Assembly: GCA_013396655.1 (NCBI GenBank)
Contig: WBMV01006663.1
Location: 528,844-592,843 of the forward strand
DNA from: Campylorhamphus procurvoides
Taxonomy: Eukaryota > Chordata > Aves > Passeriformes > Dendrocolaptidae
Direction of reading: 5' to 3'
Length of the DNA: 64,000 nucleotides
Positions 32,937 through 46,167 of the stretch are shown one piece after another; positions within the stretch are counted from its first letter, which is position 1, and each line of letters opens with the position of its first letter. The position numbers and the translations under genes were made by a program. The notes beneath the pieces are model-generated. The model was not told the origin of the DNA, made no database searches, and was given only the letters and a program-made list of their open reading frames with translations.

Positions 32937-35900
32937 GGATTGCCTGTCTCCACTGTCATTTGTCATCACAGTTCTTCCATGGATTAGTGCCAGCTCTTCC
33001 CCCAGTGCACAATAAATATCCCCAAGCTGGCACGAGCAGCAGGGACTGTCCCGACGTGAGTCGGATCTCACACCTCTTCTCCCTTTCCCCCTCCAGGGAG
33101 ACGCAGCAGAAGAAACCCAAACATGCAAATAAAAGTCCTCACCTCCTGCTGCCTCAAGAGAAGAGGCACAAGGGATGCCCTGGGATTGCATCAGGTCACT
33201 GAGGTGGCACCCCTGGGGTGCCCCCAAGCCCTCAGCACCCCAGGGACTGCTCTTTGGCTCCTGTGCATCCTCAGTGGCTCAAACATGGAATTTTGCCCCA
33301 GGGCTGTGGGTTTGGAGCCCTTGATGCTGTGGGTAGATGTGGGAGGGGAGCAGGAGGTTTCCCAAAGTCTGGCTGAGGCAGCAGAGGGACAAAAGTGAGC
33401 TCTGCAGACCCCCCTGGGCACCCAGGGGTGGGGACAGTCCTGTGCCCAGGGCACCGTGGTACCCACTCCCCAACACACCCCAACCCTGCTGTGCCCTCCA
33501 TCCTCCTGCAGAGCACCCCACTCACCCACGGGGGAACAGGAACAGCCTGCATGGGATGGGGCAAACCCAGCTGGGCTGGGCAGAGCTTGGCACAGGGGGC
33601 ACCTGCCCCCCAGCCCTGCCACCTGCCCCTCTCCACCTGGCCAGGCCCTTTTCCACCCCCAGCATTCACAGCATCCAGACTCATCAATTCCCGTGGGATT
33701 GCACATTGCTATGGCAACACACCCATTCCCTGGACAATCCTGCCCTCCCTGGCTGCCCACAGAGCCCAGACCACCAGCCCAGATGCCCAGGGTGGGTCTG
33801 AGCCCCCCGCTCCACCCTCCTGGGTGCCACCCTGGCCAGCAGGAGCTCCCCCAGTCATTACAGAATTGATTTAATTTGCTCTGCTCCATAATCCTATTGC
33901 AGCTTAGCATGCAAAACTGTCTGGAGCTTTTCTCACCTTCCACAAAGGCTCATTTCAGAGCTCCCTGAGACTCTGCTCTCCAAAGAGCTGACAAATAGGA
34001 CTTTTTATACATATATATTTGGTTTTTTTCCTGCCCTTCGTGGTGCTTGGCACAGGGATGGCTGCTGTGTCTATTAAACACCTTCCCAAAAGCCTCCAAC
34101 ACCTTCCCAGTGGCCTCCAACACCTTCCCAGTGGCCTCCTGGCTGCAGGACGGTGCTAATTGGCACTTTGGGATTCACACCCTCCCTGTGTCCCTTCGGG
34201 AGGAGACCCAGAAGGGTGGATGGGCCCCAGGAGCACTCGCCCTGCCCTGCTGGGAGAAGATGGTCCTGTGCTCCCTACCCAGGCCATGGAGATGGAGTTT
34301 GGCCAAGACAAGTATCTTTGGTGCTGTTGAGGGCTCTGGACATGGCCATGTTGCCCTCTCAGGGCACAAGTCACCACATGCCAAGGTTTGCCAACCTCCA
34401 AAAGAAGTGCAAGTCATTCAGGAGAGGGGACAGGGACAGGCAGGGGCTCCTCTCCTATCCCTGGAATGCTGAGGACCAGGACACATCTCTGCAGAGGGAC
34501 ATCCACGTCTGACACCCCCTGTCACAGCAGCACTTTCCCTGCTTCCCCCACTCCTCCTGATGGAATTCTGGGCTGGAAAATCCGAGTTTCCTCCCAGCCA
34601 GACCCATAAAAGAGGGAGCAGCCCCAGGGCAGGTGGAGAGGGAACCTCAGTGCCATGGGTTGTGTCATGTCCTGCTGGTGCTGCTGGGCACACAGTGAAG
34701 GGACTTCTCCTGTCCCTTCTTTTGCTTTTTTTAACAATTCCTCCTGTGTTTTAACTTCTTGCAGGCTCCAGAACCCAGGACACTGACTGAACCTCTTGGC
34801 TCTCCCCAGCAAAGACACAGAGAGAAAAGCTCATTTCCAGCCCCCTTTAGTGGCAAGAGAAGACCAGAAATTTGCACCTTAATGCCCCAAAACTAGAAGC
34901 CAAAAATCCCCAAAGACCTAAGAGATTTTAAGCCAGACCCAAGAAGCCAGAAGAGCTCAAAAGAAAGGTTTCCACACCCAAGGCTTTCTCCCATAAAAAA
35001 TAAACTGAGGAGGAAGAGGAGGATCTGTGGGGGAGAACTGGGGGGCTGCACCTTGCTGGAGAGCACCCTCCCCTCTCCTAATTACTCTCCTAATTACCCC
35101 TAAGAGGCTTTTGGTGGGGACCTGAACCAATTATGCCCACTTAACATGACACCTTCACCCATCCTCCTGCCTCTTGCCCATCAAGGCTGGTGAAAACAGA
35201 CAACTCCCTGGTTCTCTTGGCCTCATGAGGGTCTTTCTCCAGCCCCAAGGAGCAGCTGATTCCTTTGGGTGGGTCCCTGGAGATTCAGCAACCCAAAGCC
35301 ACCAGCACGAGCCCTGCTGGGAGCTGGGTGGGTTTTTGGTGACAGCTTGAGCTGCTCCACGCACCCAAATCTCCCAGACAGATGGTTGGGCTGATTACAC
35401 ATTTCCCAGGTCACCCGAGGGCATCCCTGGCACTTCCACAGGTCCCCCAGCTCCGGAGTGACAGCAAACATTGCCTCTCCCACCCTCACATCGGGAAGGA
35501 GATTTTCCCCCCTTTTCCACTGTATTTTTTGCCAAGGGGAGCCGGTTTCTTCCCCTGGGAAGGACACAACAGCTGAAAAAACACCAGTGCCCATGAGCCC
35601 CGTGGAGAAATCATCTCTCCAGGCTCAGTTTTCCTTTACAACCCCAGCAGCAGAAAGGGGGAGGGAAAAAGAGATGCTGGGATGGTTTGGTGCCTCAGAC
35701 ACTGGAGCTCTTGTTCTCCCCCGGCCACTGCACGGCCAGAGAGGGGGAAACCTAATCCTGCTCCCTCCCCACTCGGATTTCCCAGCTCCTCAGTGTCACA
35801 GCCCCAGCAGGGCAGGCAGCAGCGCTGACAAAATGTTATGGTGGCACCAGCCCTCGAGGCTGGAGGGTTTAACAGCTGGGGCATTAAAGCCAGGCAGGGA

Positions 35901-37706
35901 TGGGGAGGTTTTCCATGGTCCACACTCCCAGCTCCTCTGCTTTGGAGAGCCTGGAGAGGGGGTTAATCCTTGTTGAGACCACCCTGAGGACAAGATCCCA
36001 AAGAAAAACCCACATGGGAGCAGGGATGATGCTGGGACCACCAAGGGCAGGGAATTGCTGGGAATGTTGTGCCACCATCACTGGGGGGAGGCTCCTGATT
36101 CTGGGCGTGTGGAGAGAGTTAATTCATCAGCACCTCGAAGACGTGCAAATGCCGAGTGGAGACACTGAAAATCTCCAATTTTATTCACTCAGAAAGGGGT
36201 GATCACACTGGGAGCTCCCCGGTGCTGTGCCAAGCCCGGCTCCTGCTCCCTGCCAGCCGGGAAGGGCTCCCAGAGCACAGGGAAGCGCTTCCCACCGCCA
36301 GGATAACCCCATTTCGGCTGTCTCGCCTCATCACTCAGCGATCCAGCAACAACTGGAGCAGGGTGGGGAGTTCACACCGCACTCCCCGCCGTGCCCAGCG
36401 AGGAGAGGTGATGCCAAGGCGCTGGCAAAGCCCAGCACCAGCCTGGGGGTACATCCTGCCCCTACCCCGAGCCACACAGAGGGAGCTGAGGTCAAACAAA
36501 ATCATTTAATCCACATTTTCCAGCTGCAAAACCAGCAAGGGTGCTCAGGAGCAGGTTGACATTTCCCATTCTTTGCAGATCGGTGCTGGAGCTCAAAATA
36601 GGGGGGGAAAAAAAGGCATTTCCTCTTTCTAGTCCATGCACAAAGAGCCCTCAACCTGTATTTATCCGCCCTGAACTTTATCTGCCGCAGTTATTCGTCT
36701 GGAAATGTAATCAAGCTCCTTTAGGATGCACTCCCCACCCCACAAGGGGTGTCCAGCAGTCAAACCTGACACGGGATAAAGGCAAATAAAAATGAAATCA
36801 TTTTCAAAACCCCCTCCTTTTCCCTGCCTGGGGCAGCTCATGGTAAAATTCTGGGGGGTTGGATGTGATCCAAAGGGAGGAGAAAAGGGACAGCCCCAAA
36901 CAATGGGGTCACCCCAAAGGCAGCCCCCACTGGAACACTGGGATGTGGATCCCAGTGTATCCCGTCTGGAAGGGCTTAGCTCTGCCCCACACCAATAAAG
37001 CTCGGGTTTCAACATGAAAGGGGCTGTCTCGAATGTGCCACACAGCAGAGCCCTGACCCCAGCCCTGCCCAGCTCTGGTTACTGGTGCCAGCCCTGCTGG
37101 GCTCGGCTTACCGAGCAAATAAAGGGGCTGCAGCTCCCAAACCTTGTAAAGGAGCCAAACCTGTGCCAAGGGCCAAACCCCTCCGTGCTCCCCCACGGCA
37201 ATGGGGGATTTGGGGCTTTTTGCAGGTGGTGGGAAATGTCTCCTGTCCGTGTGTCAGGGGGCTGTGCTGCTGGAGGGACTCGATCAAATATTTATAAATT
37301 GGTGCCTCTGTGTTTCCTGCCCCCACATGGAGCCCTCTGAGTGCAGTGAAGGCAAAGAAGCCCCTTCCCCTCTGCCTTTCCCAGGGTGATTAGAGCTGAT
37401 ACAGCACTGGGGGGGCAGAGGTTCAGCACTGCCTGGACAGACAAAAAGCAGCCCCCTAAGGCAGCACCTCCCAGGCAGCAGCAGCCCCAGAGCCGTAAGA
37501 GGGATTGCATTTTGATGCAAGCACCCTTCTGCCCAGCCAGGCTGCTGATGGGGCTGGGTTGGCATCACTGGGCCCAGAAGAAGAGTCTCCCTGTGCTCCT
37601 GGCCCCGAGAGCTGCTGGGTTAGCCCTGGATGCTGATGGCTCTTTCCCTTCCACTCTCTGGGACATTTCCATCACCACAGCAGGTCCTCCATTCTGGCAG
37701 CTGAAG

Positions 37707-37856
37707 TGGGAGGGTGGGCAGGCCCTGGCACAGGGTGCCCAGAGAAGCTCTGGCTGTCCCATCCCTGGAAGTGTCCAGGCCAGCTTGGACAGGGGGCTGC
37801 AACATGACAGTCTTTAAGGTTCCTTCCAACCCAAACCATTCCATGATTCTGTGAAG
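37707..37856 (+). mobile_element. CR1 LINE 3' fragment
   Basis: GGTGGGCAGGCCCTGGCACA through CCATTCCATGATTCTGTGA, a well preserved tail. Confidence 0.92.
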
Positions 37857-39427
37857 GGAAGCAGCAGGACCAAGCACAGGGCTGGAGGCTGCACGTGCTG
37901 GAGCTGCCACTGGTGGTGGGCTGGATGGAAATGCCCCTTGCAGAACCTCTCCTGGGGGCCTCCATCTCACCCATCCCAAAGCACTTGGTGATGGAAGGGG
38001 AAAAACATCCTGCTGGATTGGACAGGGAGAGGCAAACTGAGGCAGAGCAAGTGGCAGAGCGCATCCTGTTCTTGATAAATAAGGGCAGGCTTTGCTCTCC
38101 TCCACATCCCCAAGCTGGCTGGGGTCAGATGGACACAGCAAGACATCCCACAGCACAGGGATACCAGTGGAGAGCAGATCCAAGCCCTTGTTCCACCATG
38201 TTTCCATCAGCTCTTGGCCAAATCCCTTTGCTTTCCTTCTGGAGATGGGTCACTTGGGCAGCAAGAAGGATTTCCACCCCTTTAACTCTTGCAAGAGCCC
38301 AGGGCAGCACTGTGGCCCCAGGCTGGGTGCTGGTCCCACTGGGTGTTGGCCCCAACTGGGTGCACCAGCAAGAAGGACACACACCCAACATCATTCCTTT
38401 CTCCTTGGGAGAGGAAATGTTGTGTTTCCCAAGGAGAGGAGATGTCCAGGGGCTGGAGGCAGCGGGCAGGGGTGCTGATGTCCACCCACCATGGATGGAT
38501 GAATCCTGGGAATGGCTGAAAGCAAATCCCTGGTGCCCACAGAGTTGAGAATCTCCAGCCTGGGCACATCAAAAGGTCCTGCCAGCAGGACTGGGAGGGT
38601 TGCAGTGACTCAGGGGAGAATCCATGCTGGACTGGGAACATCCTCTCTGCCATTCTTGTGGGGAAACTGAGTTCCAAAGCAGCTGGGCAGCATCTCCCCA
38701 AAGCCTGCAGTAGCCTGGGAAGGATCCAGGAGTCCTGGCTTCCATCTCACACAAAGTCTCCTCAGAGGACATGGAAAGGCAAAATTTGGGATGTCATGAC
38801 CCCATCCAGCATCTCGGCCAATGCACTCCCAGCACCATCCAGCCCCACTGCAGGGATGGGGCTATGTGGGGAACAGAACAAAATAGGGGGGAAAAAACAC
38901 CAGAGGGGAAGAAAAAAAAAGAAAAAAAGAAAAAAAAAGAAAAGCTTTTCAGCTCACCAGTTGGTTCTCTTTTTTTTTTTTTTTTCAGATCTAAAATTGA
39001 TTAAAATAAACCCAGTGATCTGACTGAGCTGTTTCTATTTAGGAGCTGAATAAAGACTTGTGAGCCCAAAAGCTTATCTGCTTTGGAGCTTTTTTTCCCC
39101 AACCATATCAGTTGCTCTAATAAAAGACAGGGCCTCTCCCTGGCAGCCTCCCCACACTCCCCCCCTCCGACTGCCACGATTCCACACGTACAGAATCCAC
39201 CACCACCAGCACCACAACCACGGATTTCTCCTCTCAAGCAGCGAGGTCCCCAACTGCTGTTGCTCAGCAGAGGAGCAACAAGGTTCCAGCTCTCCCAGCT
39301 GCTGCTTAAATTGTAAGAAAATAATTAGCAAAATGCAAGAATTTACGGTCAAAAATCTGCCTCCCTCTCCCTGTTTGTTGTCAGGGCTGCTGGTGGTTTT
39401 CCCACCACGTTCCCAGTCTCCTCTTTC

Positions 39428-39530
39428 CATGGGGAACACCTCCATGGGGTGAGTTGTCCCACTGTTGTCCCAGGCTGGATGTACCATAACTGCTTTTGCC
39501 CCCTTAAGGAGTCTAAGGGGAAAGCTGGAC
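39428..39530. repeat. Unrecognised dispersed segment, copy A
   Basis: About 100 bp that aligns with 46168-46270: GGGGAACACCTCCATGGGG, GAGTTGTCCCACTGTTG, GGCTGGATGTACCATAAC, CCCCCTTAAGGAGTCTAAGG. It is not a CR1 tail that I recognise. Confidence 0.7.
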
Positions 39531-39764
39531 CATGTCAAGGTAGCCCTCCACAAATGCTGGGCACCCACCCAGCACCAGAAATGATGCCGAAAAGCCATGG
39601 GAGATGCTTTGTGTGCAAGGGAAGCAGCAAGGACACAACTCAGCCTTGGGTGAAGGTGGTTGCTGGGCTGTGTCAGGGTCACCTTGGCCATTTTCCTGCG
39701 TGTGGGGAGAGTGGGAGACCCAACAAAGCAGGTCTGTGCTGAGAAACGTGTTGGGGTTCACAGA

Positions 39765-39945
39765 CCTTGAGTTGGAAAAGACCTCCAAGGAGCATCCAGT
39801 CCAGCCCCTGGCCCTGCACAGACACCCCAAAAACCCCACCCTGTGTCTCAGAGGATCATCCAAAGGCTCCTGGAGCTCTGGCAGCCTTGGGGCCGTGCCC
39901 ACTGCCCTGGGCAGCCTGCTGTTCCCTGGGGATGCAGAACCTGAA
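39765..39945 (-). mobile_element. CR1 LINE fragment
   Basis: Antisense: GAGTTGGAAAAGACCTCCAA, GAGCATCCAGTCCAGCCCCT, and GGCAGCCTTGGGGCCGTGCC. It shares the last block with 1290-1520. Confidence 0.8.
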
Positions 39946-40027
39946 CACCAGAGATGGAGAGGGGACTGTGGTCCCACAGCCCAGCTCTCCCTGGGTGCCC
40001 TGTCCCCAAATTCCAGGCTGGAAACAC

Positions 40028-40225
40028 AGGAGCACAGACTGGGTCAGATTGGAGGTGATCTAGTCCAACCCTCCTGCTCGAGGAGGGCATGTCTCCCAGC
40101 ATTGTGTCCAGACACCTTTTGGAAGCTCCAGGGAAGGAGATTCCACAGCCACCCTGTCCCAGCACTCTTGCCACCCTCATGGTGACAAAGTCCTTCCTGG
40201 TCCTCAGGTGATGGTGATGCTGCTC
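40028..40225 (-). mobile_element. CR1 LINE fragment
   Basis: Antisense: GGAGGTGATCTAGTCCAACC, GGAGATTCCACAGCCACCCT and CATGGTGACAAAGTCCTTCC. It is separate from the neighbouring fragment at 39765. Confidence 0.85.
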
Positions 40226-41784
40226 CTGCAAACCTGGCCCCCAGGTCCTCCAAACCTAGAATACCTCCCTTCTCCTGGGCAGCCACTTCCAGCCTTCCCT
40301 TGTGCCAGGGACATGTCCTGGCACCACTTCTTGACCCCACCAGCAGGTTTTGGCCCAGCTCTCCCCCATCCCAGGTCCATCCCTGGCCCATCCCGTGCTC
40401 CTTCCCCTGCCCGGGGCCAGTTCAGCGAGGGACAGGGCGAGGATTAGGGATGGGATGCGACACGGAGGGATTACCCACAGCCCTCCCAGGGCACCCAGAT
40501 CCCAGCAGATTGTCTGTGCTGGGGGGGAAGGGCAGCATAAAACCTCAGGCCTGGGCATCTGATGGCTTTTTAGGGTGTAATAAAGCAGAGGATTTACCTG
40601 GGGAGGTTTAAATGCTGAAATGACCCGTGGGAGGTGCAGAGGGAGGGGTGGAAGTGAGAGACGTGCTGGGTGAGCAAGCCCTGCCTGAGCAAGGGGAGTG
40701 TTTTCCCTGGGAATTTACAGCCCCCTGCCAGCCTTGGAGCAGCTCAACAAGGCACCACCACCCTCCTGTCACCCACTGGGATACTGAGTCATGGAGCAAA
40801 CCCCCAGCAGGGCTGGAAGTCACCTCTCCACCTTTCCATCCTCCAGGAATGATCCCTGGAAGGAGCAGGAATTCCCTTGCTCTTCCCCACCAACATCAGC
40901 ATCCCCGAGCACCCCCAAGACCACCCCAACCTCCACAGTGCACCCACCAGCCCAGGGCTCCTGCTGGTCCCTGCTCCATCCTGCCTTTCCTCCTGCCCCT
41001 TTCCCAAAATGCACAAGGTTGTGTGTCTGGAGATAAATCCCCTATTTTTAGCACCTCATATCATTAACCTCTGGGACTCTGCTCCACGTGGCATCCCATG
41101 GGACAAGGTTCCCAAGGGTGCATCCAACCCAGCTGGGGAAGGCACATGAACAGCAGCCAGAATAACACCCAGGGTGTAGATCTGCACCTTGCTGGGGTGA
41201 AGGATGGGGTGTCCCCTGTGCTCATCCCAGTTATCCAAAACAAAGTGGTTTACACGCTCCAGGCTGCACTCAAACTGTGGATTTGGGGTCACAGCCCAAC
41301 CTGGCAGTGGGAACAATGGAGAGGGGGTGATGGTTCTGCTCTCCCTGGCCCCAAAACCCCACCAGGGCTGAGCTGGATGGGCAGCTTGGCCCAGCACCAG
41401 GGATTAATGGGGAGTTTCCTGGTCCAGCCACCACAGGGATGCTCCAGAGGAGGCTCCCTGCACACAGATCCTGATTTCTGCCTTTTGCAGGGCTCAGGCT
41501 GTGCCCAGTCTGCTCCCTGCCCAAAGCCGTGCCCATGGCAGAGTGATGCCAGGCTGCTGTGGGGATGGGAGCAGGAGAAACAGTGCCAGTGACACAGTGC
41601 TGAGGGATGTTCCCTGGAAATCTGCTCTGACTGCACTAACTGGAGTGACAGGGCTGGGAGGGACCCCCAGCCAGGCTGTGTCTGTCCTGCTCTGGGTCAG
41701 GGGCAGCCCCAGGGCTCTGGGTCCTGATGCTGTGAGACATCCCAGCCTGGGCTCAGACCCAGCAGGGTGGGCACCTGGTCCAGG

Positions 41785-41857
41785 GGATTCTGCCCCTCTG
41801 CGCCCTCAGGTGAGACCCCTCCTGCAGAGCTGCCTCCAGCCCTGGGAACAACATCCA
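41785..41857 (+). mobile_element. CR1 fragment cut by an assembly join
   Basis: Matches the sense strand of the CR1 interior seen in antisense near 14262-14340 (GGTGAGACCCCTCCTGCAGA to GGAACAACATCCA). It stops exactly at the N at 41858, and unrelated sequence follows. Confidence 0.85.
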
Positions 41858-42002
41858 NCTCTTTGGCATCCCCAGCAATGGGTTTGCACAGCATTCTGCA
41901 GCCCCTTTATCCCAGCACATCCCAACCAACATGGACTTCCCATTGCCTGGCCCCAATTTTTCCAGCTGTAGGACACAACTCACACTAATTCTTCATGACC
42001 AC

Positions 42003-42045
42003 AGCAGTGCCTGCCTGTCCCTGCCTGTCCCTGCCTGTCCCTGTG
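42003..42045. repeat. 10-bp tandem repeat (TGCCTGTCCC), 4 copies
   Basis: Four near-perfect decamers. Confidence 0.85.
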
Positions 42046-42861
42046 CAGGGTGACTCTGCTGGCACTTGGCATCACTTGTCCCCTCACAGGCACATGGTTT
42101 TGGGGGGTCCCACAGGAGGACACCAGTGCAGTGTGGGGGGTCTCTCAGGTGCAGGCCCAGTGGTCCCCAAGCTCTCACACCCTGTGCTGGGTGATGCTCC
42201 CTGTCCACACAACACCCCAGTGAGCTGGGGGCACTGGCTCTGAAACCTTCCAGGAGAAGCCCATGGATGCCAGGAGAGAGGAGGGGCAGGAACTCCAAGG
42301 CCAGGCCTTACCCAGAGAGGTCAAAAATACCACAATCCCCTTCACATGCACAGAACTGCTCCTTCCACCCCAAAAAAGCAGCTCTTCAGCACTGACATCC
42401 ATCACCACTGACCCAGCCCAGCCTTGAGTCCTTAGTGGGCAAAGGCTGCCACCCACACCCCAGGTGACACCACTGTCCCCCAGCACGCCCCAGTCTCTAA
42501 TTGCAAGACCCCCAGTGGCTCATTTGCCACCCTCCAGACCCCACCACCTCCCTCTGTCCCTCCTGTCCCCTCGGCTTTATCCCCCTTAAGCCGATTGCCG
42601 GCGCTGCCGCCGGTGCTGGGGCCACCCCCGGTGAACCTCCGGCACCAGGTGAGGCAGGAGCTGCTCCAGGGATTAGAGGGAATTATGGACACTGCTTAAA
42701 CGGGGTGGCAGCAGCGAGACACAGCAAGGCAGGGGCCAAGGTGCCACCTGAGAGAGATCCCCAGCCAAGAGCAGCCTCCCTGGAGCTCCCCGTTGAGTGT
42801 GCAGACAGGTCCCCTTCTCCTCCAGGGAGCAAAAGGCTTTAAACCTAAAGAGAGTAGGGTT

Positions 42862-43080
42862 AGATGGGCTATTGGGGAGAAACCCTTCCCTGGGAGGGTG
42901 GGCAGGCCCTGGCACAGGTTGGGCAGAGAAGCTGTGGCTGCCCCTGGATCCCTGGAAGTGTCCAAGGCCAGGTTGGACAAGGCTTGGAGCAACCTAATGG
43001 AAGGTGTCCCTGCCCATGGCAGTCAGTGGGACTGGATGGGCTTCAAGATCCCCCCAACCCAAACCATTCCATGCTTCTTC
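42862..43080 (+). mobile_element. CR1 LINE 3' fragment
   Basis: GGTGGGCAGGCCCTGGCACA, GAAGCTGTGGCTGCCCCTGG and the tail AACCCAAACCATTCCATG. Confidence 0.92.
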
Positions 43081-43849
43081 ATTACTCCCAACCACAGCAG
43101 GTGTTTGGCCTGGCCCAAACCTTCCTGAAATACAGGTGGGAAAAGCCCAAGGGGTGTTTTCCCTGTTTCCATGAGCATGTACACCTGAGTCCAAACTCAG
43201 CCCCTGAAGGTGTCACCCAAAACGAGGTGTGTCTCCCAAGCCAGACACAGCCTGTCCCTCTGCAGCCAAGGAGGTACAGAGGGGGATTATCCCTGTGTGG
43301 ATGAGCCTCTCCAGCATGGATCCTGTTCCCATCATGGATATGGGGCTGCAGGGTCCACCCTGGGCTCCAGACAGCTCCTGCAGGGACCAGATGGCTCAGG
43401 GGAGCCTAATCCTGCCCGTGAGGGCGAGGAAGGGGCTGGGACCTCTGGGCAAGCAGCTTGTAGAGAAAGGAGGGTCCCAGAGCAAGGGACAGCACTGAAA
43501 CATGCTGGGGGATGGGCTGGGGGCTGCCCACAGCTCTGTGATGCTCTCAGGGAGTTAATCCCCTCCTTGTGGAAGGATACAGGAGAAATACACAATAAAA
43601 TGAGGTGTGACCACCACCACCCCCCTCCCCACCCTGCTGCCCTCGTCACACATTGCTGCCCATTCCTGGGAGCTGAACCCACAGCAGGCTCTGCCCACAC
43701 AGAAGGAAACACAACCTCCAGAACTGGAGGGGCTGCAAGAAACCCTCTGACTTGATGATTGCACCACCCATTTCAGATTTCAAAGCTACCAACCCTGACA
43801 TATCCAACCTACCAGCCAAGGAATATCCTACCAGTGCCTTGGGATCATG

Positions 43850-44090
43850 GAATCACAGAATGGAATCTCCCACCAGCCCAGGTTGCTCCAAGCCCCATCC
43901 AATTTGGCCATGGACACTCCCAGGGATCCAGGGGCAGCCACAGCTTCTCTGGGAAACTTGTTCCAGTATTCCACCACCCTCATTCAATTAATATTTTCCT
44001 CCCTATATCTAACCTAAATCTCCCCTCTTTTACTTTAAAACCCTTTCCCCTTGTCCTTTTGCAACAGCTCCTGCTAAAGAGTTTATCCCC
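43850..44090 (-). mobile_element. CR1 LINE 3' fragment
   Basis: Antisense: CATGGAATCACAGAATGGAA, GGCAGCCACAGCTTCTCTGG, and an older subfamily interior with ACCCTTTCCCCTTGTCCTTT. Confidence 0.9.
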
Positions 44091-44864
44091 ATGGCACAGA
44101 GGAGATGGAGCTGCTGGGAATGGGTGGGAGGCAGCAGGGCCAGATCCAGGCTGGGTCCCTCCTGCCTCATTTCCCACCATGGATTTAAAAAATCCCCTGG
44201 TTTTCTCTCCCTGGTACCCCAGGAAAGGTTTGCTGAGCTGGGCTATGGGCTCTCTGTGCCCTGGCTCCTGGTGACAATGCAGACTGTGCAGAGGTCACCC
44301 AGTGCTATTATTACACATCTGGATGGTTCCCATTAATTAACAGGGTGGAAAATAGGAATACTGTGCAGGGAGATGTGCACCACTGGAGCCTGAAGCCATG
44401 GATGCAAAAATACCCCATGTGGGGACGAGCTCTGGGTGACTTGGCCAGCACTGGGACATGGAGCAGAAGGGCTGGTGGCACATCCCCATCTGTGCTGGCT
44501 CTGAGGGAGGTTGGGCCTCCCAGTTGGGGACAACAGGGGGCTTTGGGGTGGTTTTGTGTCCTGGGGTGTGCTGGCAGTGAACAGAGGAGGAGAAGGTGCT
44601 CCATGGTGAGCCATGGGTGATGTGTGGGCATGGCTGGGTGAGGGATGAGGGAGATGCACATGAATATCCATCAGCTGCAGCAGGGGGAGTCCCTGCCCCC
44701 ACCAGCACTGTACTGGAATGCACTGCAGGACCCTCGGCGTGCACCCAGAGGAGCACCCTGAGAGCAGCTTTGGCTTTCCAGGGCTCCCAGGGAAGTCTTT
44801 ACACCCTCCTCTTCCTCACTCTTCCCAAGCAATACAGGTCAGCTCCAACTCCCACTCTGGGATG

Positions 44865-45352
44865 GGCCCCGAGCACAGGAAGGATGTGGAGCTGCTGGAG
44901 GAGTCCAGAGGAGGCCACAGAGATGCTCCAAGGGCTGGAGCCCCTCTGCTCTGGAGCCAGGCTGGGAGAGCTGGGGGGGTCACCTGGAGAAGAGAAGGCT
45001 CCAGGGAGAGCTGAGAGCCCCTTGCAGGGCCTAAAGGGGCTCCAGGAGAGCTGGAGAGGGACTGGGGACAAGGGATGGAGGGACAGAACACAGGGAATGG
45101 CTTCCCAGTGCCAGAGGGCAGGGATAGATGGGATATTGGGAAGGAATTCCTGGCTGTGAGGGTGGGCAGGCCCTGGCACAGGTTGGGCAGAGAAGCTGTG
45201 GCTGCCCCTGGATCCCTGGAAGTGTCCAAGGCCAAGTTGGAAGGGGCTTGGAGCCACGTGGGCTGGTGGAAGGTGTCCCAGCCCATGGCTGGAAAGAGAT
45301 GACCTTTAAAAGTCCCTTAAAAACCAAACCACTCCATGGTTCCATCATTCCA
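44865..45352 (+). mobile_element. CR1 LINE 3' fragment
   Basis: Starts near GGATGGGCCCCGAGCACAGG, passes GGAGCCAGGCTGGGAGAGCT and ends with TCCATGGTTCCATCATTCC. Confidence 0.93.
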
Positions 45353-46167
45353 CATCACCACTAAAACCCAGGGACGTTATTTCACTGCCCCCAAAGCTCT
45401 GCCCCGATGTCTCATTCCAGTCAGGCTCCTTCCAAGGCTCCCCCCAGCCATTCCCAGCGCTGCCAGCGGGCTGTTCCTTAGATAACAGCTTGCTGCCAAA
45501 CAATGAAAAGGCGAGGAAAAGAGCAATTACCCTTTTTTAAAGCCAGCCAAGCGCAGCCCCAGCCCTCCCACCCCCTCTCATCCCTGCAGCCCTTTGGTCC
45601 CCATGGCCCCACCGATCCCATCCTCTTCCAGGGCAAAACCCTTCCCTGCTGCAGGTAAAAGGTTTTGGGATGCTCGTGTTGCCCCATCCTGGCTCCTTCC
45701 ACGCTGGGAAAGGGGATCACAGTGTTTTAGCTCATATGCCCTCTTTAATTCGCAGTGGCACAGGGAGGACAAAGCTCCATTGTGTTGGGGGAGGAAAAAA
45801 AACCATCTCGGGGCTGTTTGTGGAAGGAAAGGTTTCAGCTGGAAAGGCCTGTGTGCCAAGGAAGGCAGCCCCTGATGGAGGTGGGACACGGAACCGGCCA
45901 CGCCACACCTCAAATCCCTTTTTCCCGGGAGGTTTTACTCAGGCTTGGCAAGGGTGGGATCAGCTCCACACGGTTATCTGGGGACATGGGGACACATCCC
46001 AGGGACCACGAGCCAGGCTGAAACCTCTTCTGCTTTTTGGGCATGTGATGCCCTTGCCAGACAGAGCAGCCAGGGTGAGTCAGGAGACAGAAATCCCCAT
46101 GGGATGAGGCCACCACTGTGTCACCTCCTTCCACGGGCACGGAGCCACCACCATGTCAGCTCTGCCC

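Larger units (their letters stand above)
25911..37706. other. Presumed SDC3 intron 1 and/or upstream DNA, CR1-free part
   Basis: No CR1 copies and no supported coding exon. It holds the 39-bp and 35-40 bp minisatellites, a (TCC)n run, the TCF/LEF pair, the E-box/AP-1 motif and one exon-like segment. Assignment to intron 1 rests on the lack of a signal-peptide exon nearer to exon 2. Confidence 0.5.
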
